Assembly: GCA_914767715.1 (NCBI GenBank)
Contig: OU612073.1
Location: 12,708,001-12,772,000 of the forward strand
Direction: 5' to 3'
From: Membranipora membranacea
Taxonomy: Eukaryota > Bryozoa > Gymnolaemata > Cheilostomatida > Membraniporidae
Length of the DNA stretch: 64,000 bases
Every line of letters begins with the position of its first letter. The stretch's first letter is position 1. The notes under the pieces are model-generated. The model was not told the origin of the DNA and made no database searches. It was given only the letters and a program-made list of their open reading frames with translations. Positions 46,101-55,428 of this stretch are shown piece by piece. The position numbers and the translations under genes are program-made.

Positions 46101-49095
46101 CTTTATAACAAGATAAAATAAGACGTCGTGTACTTTGAATTCTACTTTTGATAGACAGTGACAAATTTTGAAATATATACTGAAGGGCATTTACATCTCG
46201 TCTTAACGCCGTACAAGCTCCCATCTCAGCTAACAATGATTGAGGCTAGCTAACATTAGTCGCCAACAAACTAGCTAAACTAAACTGTAGCCAAACTAAA
46301 CTCTAGCTAATATTATTATTACACCTCTAAAGTATGATATTGAACTTTGTGATACAGATTGATAGTATTATCTCTCTTTAAAGGTAATATGATATTTAAC
46401 TTTATGTTACAGATAGAGAATATTATCTCAGGGATACATGAGAGTAACCTGAAGCTGACTCTAGCCTTCGGTATCGGCCTGCATCACGCAGGACTGCACG
46501 AGAGAGACAGGAAAACTGTGGAGGAACTGTTTGTCAATCAGAAAATTCAGGTATCAACTAAAAGTTCATTCCCCATTTATGAGTTTAAGAAGATATGGCT
46601 TGTTTTAATTTTTAACTACCTTAGGTAACCCAAATGGCCATCCCTGTTTCAGAACCCCATAGAATAATTATTATATGCAGCAATTACTTGACTCCAATTT
46701 ATCAGATAATGACTTGACTCCAATTTACCAGATGATGCACCATAGGAATGGACTTTTTATTCTCTATTATGTGCTGAAAACTGCTCTTTACGCGTCATAC
46801 TAGCCGGCACCAAGACTTAATTCAGAGACTGTTACTCCTGTTTTAGCTTTACCCTGTTATTTTTGCAACAGTTAACTGTTTTTGGACGCTCGCTGAATCA
46901 TTATGAAATAGTCGAATTGGATAAAATTCAAATGTGGAGCAAGGTATGATAATTAAACAAAATATGTCTACGGTCTGATATCTAAGTACACAACGTCAGG
47001 CATTTTTACGATCACGCTGTCACGACATTGACTATGTCAGACTGATTTGTGGGGGGACGCGCACAGCCGTCTGTTGTGGAACTCAGAAATAGATAAGCTG
47101 GAGAACTGATGAAGTCTAGTTGTCAATGTAAAAGTGAGAAAATAATTACTTGTGAGCGTTATTGAGTAATAGTGCAATGAGTGCAGTTACGAGAATATAT
47201 TGATATCACAATTAGGCCTACATAATTTTTTTGAAAAGCTCTTCCGTCTATTGTCTGTCACATGTTTATTATAACAATCTGGCAATATGTACTCGAGATT
47301 GAAATCATGTGTAACTAGGAGAATGAGGTCCGGAGGGGGGGGGGGGTGGGTTTGAATTGAGTATAGTATAATGTATGTCCTAACAAACTGATTGTAAAAA
47401 ATGGCCATATATACCATACCTTTACACAACAGATTGTGCCCTGGTGACCGCGTGGTCTGATGTGCTCAGACTTCAAGTGAGGCCGAAGATAAAGTTATAC
47501 ATGTAAATTAAGCTCAAAATTAGATAAGGCAAATTGTGGAAGGGAATTTTGAGGCTTTTAAATTGTCACAATTTTCTTCATTGAAGAAATAAAAAAATCC
47601 TTATATATCGCTAACTAATTGCAAATCTGGTGAAAGTTAGCGACCTCAGGGGCATTCACATCCTGAAAAAAATCTCTAAAAAACTGGCTGCATTAAATTT
47701 GAATCTAAGCAGTCAAATTTTACTTTGTTGAAGTTTAGCTTTTCCTGCCCAGGTATTTTAAATTGCGTGATGTGTTTTAATTTTTGGTGTTGATTTTGTT
47801 ATAAGATTCTGGTAGCTACGTCAACTCTAGCATGGGGAGTGAATTTCCCTGCTCATCTGGTCATTGTCAAAGGCACTGAGTACTTTGATGGAAAAGTGAA
47901 ACGATATGTGGATTTCCCAATAACAGGTAAGTACTTTGAACTTGTAAGTGGGAGTGACGCTAGACTTCAAGATGCCATCCCTCAAACCCATAAGATTGGT
48001 TGCATAACAATCGATGCCAAACTCATTAAGTTTTTGTGAGATTAATTGTGACTGGACATTGGTGCATCCAGATAATAGTTGCCTGTTTGTCTAACAAACC
48101 TTGCAGTAACAAGTGCATGTGAACTTTGACGTCAAATTGAATGGTGTGAGTTGTATGGTGCCGCTGACCCAACCATTAACTTGGTTGTTGCTCTGACAGT
48201 CACTTGCATCTTGTGAAAAACTTTGGTATCAATTTCTCAACCTGTCAATAGAGCAAGTAAAGGCAATATACCGTAGAGGAGTAAATACGTGAAAAAGAGG
48301 ACTCTTTCTCTTGCGAATACCTTATATTACTACTCTTGGGTAGTTGATGTCTCACAAAATGGTAGTAACTGATTCTAATGTTTTTTTGCTTCACAGATGT
48401 TCTTCAAATGATGGGGCGTGCTGGAAGACCCCAGTTTGATGATCACGGTGTGGCCCTGATCTTAGTCCAGGATATCAAGAAGCATTTCTACAAGAAGTTC
48501 TTGTATGAGCCTTTCCCAGTTGAGTCCAGGTCAGAATGTTTTTGATGAAAATATAATTTATTCACTTTAATTGCTGATAGAATGGTAGATGGTCTAACAG
48601 AGCTATCGTTTAAATATCTTACACAAAGACCAACGCATGTTATAGTCAGGCAATTACTAATAGAGTTATGTAAGATTGCACAGTTAAGGTTTTCAATGCT
48701 CTATGGGCATGAAATATCGATGGCGGATGTTATTGTTGATGGTCTGGTGCAGGCATACACTTCTCGAGGATATACCGTAGCCAGCGGTGACTTAGTCAGG
48801 CGTCAAGTAACATGGCAGACAAAGTTAATGATTTTGAAAGAATTTTCCTGAAGCCGTTCAAAAGTCTTTACTCACAAATCAAATTCACATATTCCTGCAA
48901 TCAGAATATTTACTAAGACATGAAAGATCTTTATGATCATGCAACATATCTTGACCGTACGTTTTGTAGCCTGCTTGGTGTGTTGGCTGATCACATGAAT
49001 GCTGAGATAGTAGCTGGGACTGTAAATAACAAACAGGAAGCGATGGACTACGTCACCTGGACTTACTTCTTCAGGAGACTAGTACAGAACCCAAC
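15401..49095 (+). CDS. ASCC3: ASCC3 helicase (partial, 33 exons)
   Basis: Subunit 3 of the activating signal cointegrator 1 complex: a large Ski2-like 3'-5' helicase with two tandem cassettes, used in alkylation repair and in splitting collided ribosomes. Exons: 15401-15671, 16034-16196, 16410-16615, 16983-17134, 17504-17680, 17957-18096, 18556-18697, 19068-19193, 19566-19766, 20113-20253, 20565-20729, 21059-21262, 30690-30916, 31372-31516, 31929-32153, 32625-32744, 33084-33248, 33879-33965, 34452-34625, 35035-35260, 35780-35884, 36275-36423, 37176-37344, 37909-38049, 40421-40586, 40935-41101, 42643-42788, 44462-44582, 45704-45846, 46413-46550, 47806-47926, 48397-48529, 48970-49095. These join into 1,760 codons plus 2 bases with matching phases and no stop. 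The start ATG gives [18 protein letters not shown], like the family's N-terminus. Family members are about 2,200 residues, so the second Sec63 domain lies beyond the last donor (GTGAGT). Confidence 0.95.
18375..18446. repeat. Dispersed repeat, copy 1
   Basis: About 72 bp (AGTTTGTTTATTGCCT, TTTCTAATATCCATCCTGTA, ATAGGTTGATAGCATC) repeated nearly unchanged at 22798-22866. Both copies lie in ASCC3 introns. Confidence 0.85.
21426..21560 (-). pseudogene. Asn-rich terminal exon remnant related to genes E and F
   Basis: A minus-strand open stretch of 44 codons after a possible acceptor (CATCTAG) encodes an Asn-rich string ([13 protein letters not shown]) followed by [14 protein letters not shown] and a stop. 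It resembles the Asn-rich last exon of gene E (23398-23187) in composition and length. No matching first exon with a membrane segment was found between it and gene E. Probably a decayed third copy of the family's last exon. A chance AAC repeat is the alternative. Confidence 0.35.
22798..22866. repeat. Dispersed repeat, copy 2
   Basis: Second copy of the repeat at 18375-18446, with a 4-base difference near TTTATTGCCTAATTTATTTC. Confidence 0.85.
23187..24174 (-). CDS. Gene E: type II membrane protein with Asn-rich tail, nested in ASCC3 intron 12
   Basis: Two exons, 24174-23652 and 23398-23187 (donor GTAGGA, acceptor ATACTGTAG, phase 1), give 244 residues. Start is [16 protein letters not shown]. 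The first ~70 residues are basic and polar ([14 protein letters not shown]), with no signal peptide. One membrane span follows ([20 protein letters not shown]), then ITQGYP and an acidic, helical-looking ectodomain. Exon 2 begins [19 protein letters not shown], then an Asn-rich low-complexity run and a basic end. A minus-strand AATAAA at 23125-23120 lies just past the stop. Gene F is a tandem paralogue. The topology is inferred from charge. I recognise no known family; the layout recalls TNF-ligand-type proteins, but no such domain is present. Confidence 0.75.
24388..24428. repeat. Perfect 19-bp hairpin with 3-base loop
   Basis: TAAAGAAGTGTTAGTTGTA, loop TGG, then its exact reverse complement. 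It lies about 215 bp upstream of the gene E start. The corresponding place upstream of gene F has a related but broken sequence. Confidence 0.85.
26052..26992 (-). CDS. Gene F: type II membrane protein with Thr-rich mucin-like tail, nested in ASCC3 intron 12
   Basis: Two exons, 26992-26587 and 26275-26052 (donor GTAAGG, acceptor CATTGTAG, phase 1), give 209 residues. Start is [16 protein letters not shown], paralogous to gene E ([16 protein letters not shown]). A basic cytoplasmic part carries an expanded [14 protein letters not shown]-type repeat, then the span [20 protein letters not shown] and the conserved ITQGYP. Compared with E, about 50 residues of acidic ectodomain are missing between the RIH and SEG positions. 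Exon 2 begins [19 protein letters not shown] and continues as a Thr/Pro run of a mucin-like type (likely O-glycosylated, by inference), ending MMMGKGD. The plus-strand Cys/Leu-rich frames over this (GTT) repeat are shadows. Confidence 0.75.
26461..26570. repeat. Short tandem repeat in gene F intron
   Basis: Degenerate repeats of an AGAACCTGGNA-like unit, about ten copies, within the single intron of gene F. Confidence 0.6.
28623..29111. mobile_element. Foldback element (MITE) with about 88-bp terminal inverted repeats
   Basis: Left arm 28623-28710 and right arm about 29020-29111 are inverted copies. They share CATAGACTTAATAATAAACC, TAGACAGGACAC and CCCACAATTAA in opposite orientation. No transposase frame lies between them. 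Another copy of its end (TAGTTTATTATTAAGTCTATG) occurs at about 63608-63628, so this is a dispersed family. Confidence 0.8.
29100..30079 (-). CDS. Gene D: type II-like membrane protein, nested in ASCC3 intron 12
   Basis: The main exon 30079-29365 (donor GTAAGT, phase 1) encodes 238 codons from [20 protein letters not shown]. The frame stays open 58 codons upstream with another Met at 30253, but that stretch looks like leader. The polar, Tyr- and Pro-rich N-terminal part is about 130 residues. Then come basic [14 protein letters not shown] and one membrane span ([20 protein letters not shown]). A Ser-rich stretch and a lysine-rich helical segment ([20 protein letters not shown]) follow. A possible last exon is 29167-29100 (acceptor AATTGTAG; encodes a short tail, stop TAG), which would run into the foldback element. 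Same strand, host intron and two-exon layout as E and F, but the sequences are not clearly alignable. Confidence 0.6.
33263..33323. repeat. Foldback repeat, 28-bp arms
   Basis: AGCCCGTCTTGACAAGATTT and TTGTGGG are mirrored by CCCACAACAAAACTTGTCAAGACAAGCT. It lies 15 bases after the exon 17 donor. Related half-sites (TTTGTCAAGACAGACTAGCC) occur at about 14909-14928. Confidence 0.8.
35354..35437. mobile_element. Small foldback element, copy 1 (ASCC3 intron 20)
   Basis: About 84 bp with inverted ends TACTGTAATACCTCA and TGAGGTTTTACAGTA. Homologous to 36438-36530. It is absent from the equivalent intron of the duplicated copy at the window start. Confidence 0.65.
36438..36530. mobile_element. 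Small foldback element, copy 2 (ASCC3 intron 22)
   Basis: Shares TACTGTAATA, TCATTATTAT, TCCCCTAC and the closing TGAGGTATTATGGTACA with copy 1 in intron 20. Confidence 0.6.
38980..39693. mobile_element. Foldback element with 89-bp inverted ends (ASCC3 intron 24)
   Basis: Left arm 38980-39068 (TAGAACAAGTTTGATCTAAT, then CCACTGGTCACGCCGCAGGC) is the imperfect reverse complement of right arm 39604-39693 (ending GGACCAAACTTGGTCTA). The interior of about 535 bp has no transposase. Related single ends occur at 37495-37548 and 45546-45590, and a deleted form lies at 62963-63091. Confidence 0.85.
41883..41934. repeat. AT microsatellite
   Basis: Runs of TATA dinucleotides in ASCC3 intron 26. Similar tracts lie at 42845-42890 and 44275-44430. 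Confidence 0.8.
43352..43736. mobile_element. TTAA-flanked MITE, copy 1 (ASCC3 intron 27)
   Basis: A 385-bp element starts TTAAAGGGCAACCAAGGTTTC and ends with its reverse complement, so TTAA bounds both sides. TTAA target duplication is typical of piggyBac-type elements, although the following bases (AGGG rather than CCC) make the assignment tentative. No coding capacity. Confidence 0.85.
43746..44131. mobile_element. TTAA-flanked MITE, copy 2, inverted
   Basis: 386 bp, nearly identical to copy 1 but in the opposite orientation, separated by the 9-base spacer ATTGAAGTC. The two copies together make a near-perfect palindrome of about 780 bp within one intron. Confidence 0.9.
46331..46412 (+). 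repeat. Duplicated splice-acceptor region before ASCC3 exon 30
   Basis: The stretch TATGATATTGAACTTTGTG then ATACAGAT at about 46334-46361 is repeated as TATGATATTTAACTTTATG then TTACAGAT at 46388-46414. Only the second AG is followed by the conserved exon frame ([15 protein letters not shown]). The first is followed by a broken version. Confidence 0.6.
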
Positions 49096-50952
49096 GTGAG
49101 TTATATATTCATACAGGGGCGTATTGACGGCTCATATAACTCCCCTATCTCAAGAACAGCAACCTGAGGAAGGTATATTTAATTCTGGAAAATTTTCAAT
49201 TACACATCTTGTTGAGGATAAGTGTTTTCAATGCATAAGCCCTTCTTCTTTAATTTAAAATCTCCTCACACAACTTTTGTGCTGGTGAAGCTTGTTATGA
49301 GAGAAGTTGAATACCCCCATGTATTGTTAGCAGTTATACCTGATTGTCAAAACTAGATGCATCATAGAAATTGCTTTCGTTCCTGAGATTTCCTAAGTCT
49401 TGCAGGTCCAGTTTAGGACAATGCCAACTGCTCTACTCAGGGGATTCAATTAAAGAAAATCATGATGACTTCGATGGAAACATCAGAGTGATCATGATTG
49501 TAGAGTTGAAGAGATACTTTCTCTACTTTTCAGTTAACAAGTTTTCATCATCGTAATCTAGTTTCTTTACACAGTCAGGTATAACTGTTAAAGTTTTCGC
49601 TGATACTTCGGATCTTAATTAGGTAAATTTATAGATCTTACAGTTGGGTAAATAGACGCACTGTCTATACCGAGGTATCATCATCAGCTATCACAGGTAG
49701 ATTTTAGGTAAAGTGTATGTAGAGGGTACGTAAAGTGTATGTAGAGTGTATGTAAAACATATATAAAGTGTACGTAAAGTTTATGTAGAGTGTACATAAA
49801 GTGTATGTAGAGTGTATTTACATCATACGAAAAGGGTATGAGAGTCAAAACATGTAAAGTGTACGTAGATCACAAAAAAACGTCTGGCCACCCAATCATA
49901 AATATTGCTAAAAATGTGTGCAATTCACTTGGAAAACATAATTATTACCATATCTCTCGCCTAGCTCAGATAAAGAGTTCAATAACATTGCGTTGTGTGT
50001 GTGTGTGCAATATTCGAGACTCAACATTTCACAATTATAATAATAGCGGTAAATGATTAGGAGATTGCTCTTTATTTATAACTACGTTTCTAGTTTCCGT
50101 TCCTGTGAGTTATTCTCGCTTCCTCATCATGTAAGCTTCTAACACATCGAATCATCTCTGTCCAGTTTCTTACTTTAACAAATATCGCAACACCTTGCAT
50201 CTCATATCTCGTACATCCCTGTCCCCGTCCCAGATGTAAGCTCAGAGGGCTCAAGGATATAAACCATAAAAATAGCAAACATAGCTCCAAAGTTGCATAT
50301 AAAATATGCAATATGCAATATACAAAATCTCAAAATATGCATGTACAAATATATATAAATATACATCAACATATATATATATATGTATAACTAATAATAC
50401 TAGCAATTTTAGGTGTCTTTTCTACTATGGTTTTTTGACCATATTTATCAACAGAGCTAGTACAAAACTTTGAACTTTTCACACCAATATATACACATAC
50501 TTCTTGAATGGCTTTGTGGGAGACTATTTGACATGGATGTGATTGGAAGATTCCATGGAGATCTAACAACACTTTTCCTACATTGCAGACTAATCCACCA
50601 TCACAACTGTTAACGCCTCAATACAATCACAATTTTATTAATTTCCCATGGGTAATATAACAATGCAGGATATGTCATAATTGTGTTTCCTCTGGACGGA
50701 CTTATAATATAAAAATCAAAGAAAAGTATGAGTTGACCAAAAGATCGATAGGAAAATACTGGCTGAGTCGTTACTATGAGTTACTGAACCTGACCAATAC
50801 CAACGTACAATACACCATGTGTACTATGTAATTGCGTCTAACACAAGCACCATACAAGTACGCGTAATGCTATACAGTAACCACGTCCTTTGCTACCATC
50901 GCAAGATGTGCAAGACAATGACGCAGTGAAAATGCAACTGATAAAGATGGCC
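49096..50952. other. Region after the last visible ASCC3 exon
   Basis: No ASCC3 exon found. A degenerate tandem repeat (unit close to GTATGTAGAGTGTACGTAAA) lies at about 49710-49860. Remaining sequence is AT-rich. A minus-strand polyadenylation signal AATAAA at 50639-50634 may serve gene C. Confidence 0.5.
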
Positions 50953-52858
50953 CTAAACTTGCATTTCTTTTGCGCTGATTTTATCCAAATTTTGGACCAT
51001 ATCTGAGTCATCACCCATAATCCTGCTGACAGTAATTGTTGGTGAGGTGCTGACTACTATTTTCAGTGGTGACCCTGGGGGGAATTCTTCTATTTGACAA
51101 TGTACTTTCAGAGAATCGACTGAGACAGTCGAAGACGCGTACTTTAGTAAAGTCTGTTTAGTTTTACTGTCTCTTCTAGCTTCGTTGTGAATCTCTATTT
51201 CATTAACATTCTCCAAGTTGGTGAAAGCGGGCGCTGCCGCTTTATTGATGTTGTGTTCGTTTTCCTCTAAGTCAGTGAGCACTGCTTCGTGCACATAGGA
51301 ATTTCTATGGGATGGAATGAATGAACACGCAAAGTCTTCAAATATGGACTTGTCTTCAGATATATTAGATAATCTTCTTATGTCGTTGATATCATTCCAT
51401 CCTTCAACAACCTGAGATCTATCGACCAGCGCTTTGAACGCTGTTTTGGCAGCGGCATCGTCAAATTTAACTTCTCTGTTGTACACAGGCTTTAGGCTTT
51501 CAGCGATGACAGCCAATTCTGGGATGTGGCGTTCTCCCATGGGTACAGAACCAGCTGTGCTAGGAGTTGAGCTTGCTGCCACGGTGGTATTATCTAATCC
51601 GGCTCTATGATATAATCTGTTCTTAACTGCCTGCCAGAGGTCACGCGGTGGATACTCTATGCGGGGTCTGGTGGCTTTCTCTATGTCCGTTATGGATGTT
51701 AATTCTCTTGACTGTACTGCTGCTCGTGCTCTGAAAAAGAGAACAATAATTGTTATGCAGTCTACAGTAGGTTTATATGCTAAGTTTAGTATTCCCTACG
51801 CTAAGGGCAACCTCCTTTTTACTTGACTGTGTATAGTATCAATACCTAGAATGCAGTCGGCAAAGATCTCAATTCTCAAGTAAACAAAAATAACTTTTAG
51901 CTCTAAAGCTCCAAATTTGTCAAGGTATTTTAAGGTGTATTAAAGTTAGCGAGGTCACCACCAAACAGTTTTCCATCGTACTTTCTCTTAACTTTGAGGT
52001 AGAAATAGACTAAGGGCATCAGTACGAGGCCGATAAACAACAGTAGTATGACCACTGCCGGTACGTAGGTTATGACATCTATATTCTGCTGCTGCCGCAT
52101 AAGTGTTTGCTGACTTTGGCCTCGTGTTGAAATATCCATTAGCCTGAGTGAGCTACCAATAGAAGAAAAAAGCAAATGAGGATAGCAAAATATGTGCACA
52201 CTGTTTTACTCATAGTAGAGTGGTGACGCCAGCCGCCAAGCGCAATAGGTTTATTTGGTTTGCTGTGAAGAGGAATCAGCCTTTAACTTCTGATACCAGC
52301 AAGCTTACAGCATAACAAATCTAATAGGTCTGTAAGTCAACCAAAGTTTCCCTCACAAAGATGTATGATTGTAAACTGAAATGAAAAGTTATAACTTGAT
52401 ATAGATTGATCCGGACATTTTACTAACAATACGAGAAAACTTATATATCACAAGGTGGCTTACCTTAGATCTGTTGGGTTATGTAACGAGGGATGGTGAC
52501 GTTCTTGAGGAGACTGAGCGGGACTATGCCTTGGCCCCTGGATGTGAGGTATTGAGTTGTTCTGTAGTCCGTGGTCGCTTTTCTGATGACAGGTCTTACA
52601 TAGAAGCACATTTCTTTTGTATGCTTCATCAAAGGTGTCGGCATTAACACCTACTGCATGAATAATATCCACACGATTTGATAAGGGAGACTGATTGCGG
52701 TGTTGCTGTGGATTTGGTCGCACTGATGACGTTGCTGTTGCTGCCTTTATCGTTTCTCTTGGCACCACAGTGGATGATGATGTTGAAGTTACTGAATGAT
52801 TCAAAACTATTGTGAGTGAGGCTGATGTTGAATCAGATGCTAATAGTTTCCGGAGCAT
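50953..52858 (-). CDS. Gene C: single-pass membrane protein, three exons
   Basis: Exon 1, 52858-52464, starts MLRKLLASDSTSASL, with an in-frame stop 15 bases upstream. It encodes a Ser/Thr-rich then His/Pro-rich region with a CKTCHQK cysteine pair. It joins in phase 2 (donor GTAAGC, acceptor TTGGTAG) to exon 2 from 52152, which carries the membrane span YVPAVVILLLFIGLVLMPLV and basic YLKVKRKYDGK. Exon 3, 51730-50953 (acceptor TTTTTCAG), encodes an acidic tail of about 259 residues beginning ARAAVQSRELTSITDIEKAT and ending SAKEMQV. The end of exon 2 is uncertain: a weak phase-2 donor (GTACGA) at 51981 joins in frame, as would a phase-1 donor near 51963 with a shifted acceptor. Read through, exon 2 would stop at 51930. 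About 450 residues in all. No known family recognised; no signal peptide. Confidence 0.6.
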
Positions 52859-55428
52859 CTTTTTGCTGTAGACTTATTGTGGGGTCGGAGGCTGAGCATT
52901 AAATGAAAAGATGTAGCCTGTGTCAATTTAAGCCATTCCATCATGAGTTGCTATATCTATGTTCTCTCTCGGTCGTAATAACTCTTGCTGACTATGTGAT
53001 AATGCTGAAATAAGGTACTCATGATCACAGTATCTTTTCACTGCAGGTTAAGCATCCTGTACTCTGTGATAATTATTGATTGTCGATGTCTCAAGACACT
53101 ATATTTTATCATTGTAATAAGACATTGTCACATAATAAATCATGTGAAAATGAGTGCCATTACAGTTGATGAAATCTTACTGTCTTGCTCTGCTTTGCCT
53201 TTTCACTGATATGTCTTAAGTTTAATTGCCATTTTATATGAATCCCACCGTCGTATTTCCTATTGGCTCACTACCCGATGCCATCTGTCTGGCGCTGTAA
53301 GTTTGCTTCAAGTAACCAATGGAACGTCAAGTTTCGAAGATTTGACCCAGGAATAGAATATAGAGTTGACGTATACTATTTATATGGTGTTTTTTTTATC
53401 TACACTATAATGGTGTATAGAATCATATTGTTATGCCAAGTGAGAGGGATTGCGTATTAGGTGATCTTGCCTGATTAAATTGGAATTCTTGAATTGTCTT
53501 GGTTGCGTCAACCAATTACGCAGAATTGAGCCGCGTGACTTATAAAGCACGAGTTTATTAAATTTAGGTGATAAGAAGATGTGATACTCAAAAAGGCTAT
53601 TGGAGAAAGATAAACCAAATCTGACTTGTTTTTTTGTAGCGCTGTACTTGTTTTCACAGTGCTGCCTTTCCATAATACGGCTTTTGAGGGAAAATGTAAT
53701 GCATGTAGGGATTAGAATGTTACGCGTGAAAATCATGGCAGGTAGTTGCAAGGTAGCCAAAATATGTCAATAGTCCCCAGCCAGATGCTTATGTTTCAAA
53801 TGGTCAAATGGATAATTACAAAATATAATAAAAGTCTCATGAAATGAGATACTCTCTTCACTGGGCAATTCAAGAGTCAGCCAGTATTAAAACATTACAA
53901 TCAGCTGATTGATTTGTTTGGATTGTTTGCTAATTGTCAGCAGAAGAGAGTGTCAAGAAAAAAATACGTAATTCTCAATCATCTACACAAATGTGGCATA
54001 TATCTTTGGATATCTATTGTTGAAGAGGAACAGAAAAAAGTTCACCAAATAGTGTCCAACAACCAGCAGAAGGGCTGAAACAAAAACAACATAAAGATAT
54101 GAATCCAACGTAAAACCAGAGTTAGAAAACAGTTGCTTCCATATTAAAATGAGAAAAACGATTTCTTGAATACTACGGTTGTCTTCTCATGAAAAAGAGC
54201 TGACAACTCTGAATCAGCGGGGAGTGTGATCTTGCTTGGGCCACCAAGATATTTCTGAGTTTATAGATTTGAGTTTGAACAACGCAGGAAGATAATAAGA
54301 TGTATAGAGTGAGAGATGCTAAAACTGTTTGGTGGGGCTGGATGTTGATGGATCTGGGCGACCGTTGGGCTGGGTGTCAGTGGGAATTGGTGTTAGATTA
54401 CTTTTGTTCATGCGATGTATTGTGAAAGAGAACTGTGATAAGTTCTATGACAGGATTCCGTGTCTTTTGCCAAAATTCTACATTCAACTACATAATGGAT
54501 GAGAACAATGCAGATCTTGGTATCTACCCTTGTATTGTGTTGAATATTTTGATGTTGATTAATTATTGGGCGACCGTCATGACGTGGGTCCTGTGTGAGT
54601 CCTGAATCAGGCATGCATTCCGACGGCTATTTCTCAGAAAGTTATTCATTTTCGACACAGGGTCCTAGGTAAAGAGGTTGTTTTCAAGTGGAAAAAAAAC
54701 AATATGAAACTTTTATGACAACAGCAGAAGAAAATGTTGATAAGCAAAAATGTTTTGGCAGACATGATATGTCAAAGGTATGATATAACTATAAAAATAT
54801 GGACGATTAACATATTCTATGAGGATAACAAGGAGTTACTTTCTCTCTGCAATGACTTGATCAGAGATCAGAGAGACATGATAGTGATTTATGAACAAAA
54901 ATTGATTAATAAAATTATCCGTCCCACTAGGTTAAAAAACAAATACTATAGATAATAAATATAATGATGAACTTTTAATAGGAACATTAACCTTTCAGAC
55001 TATGATGGATAATAAAACTTATCTTCTCAATAGGCGTCATTTCTGATTTCACCATAAGTAATTTTTCTGAGATTGGTTTAAAAAAATGGATGCTACATTG
55101 AAAGTATACAAAAGGGGGTTTCTACTTCTAGAGATTATATAATGCAGTCTTGATCTAGCCCGGTTTATGTGGAGGAAGAGGTATAATTAGGTATATCTGG
55201 TGGCAACTGAAATCGAGATTACACTATTAACATGTGTAACTCTGATTGTTAGAGTCAACTTAGCACAAGTACCTAACATGTAGCCGCCCATAACTAGTAT
55301 AATAGAACTCGGGGTGGTTACACCAAATTTCTTGTGATGGTACTCATGCTAAGTGAATTGATTCCCTCTCTATCGATCAGAGATATACATGCAATAGTAT
55401 ATCGCGTGATCAGTGTGACCTGGAGGTG
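52859..55428. other. Intergenic, no gene recognised
   Basis: AT-rich sequence between genes C and A on the minus strand. No convincing exon on either strand. Confidence 0.5.

Larger units (their letters stand above)
37909..49095 (+). other. ASCC3: ASCC3 helicase cassette 2 (exons 24-33)
   Basis: Residues 1294-1760. [14 protein letters not shown] is in exon 24, Walker A APTGSGKT is at 1342-1349, and [11 protein letters not shown] is in exon 25. The DEIH box is at 1446-1449. Motif III reads GLSTALAN, as it does in animal ASCC3. SRRQT is in exon 29, [20 protein letters not shown] in exon 30, [19 protein letters not shown] in exon 31 and [12 protein letters not shown] in exon 32. Exon 33 ends in [13 protein letters not shown], where the second Sec63 domain should continue (family: YYNLGD). 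No such exon follows within 2 kb. Confidence 0.95.

Noticed and set aside
48582-48851. 89-codon plus-strand frame between ASCC3 exons 32 and 33
   Set aside because: Looks protein-like but does not match ASCC3 and lies in an intron whose flanking exons join in phase without it; possibly a decayed fragment, not supported as a gene.
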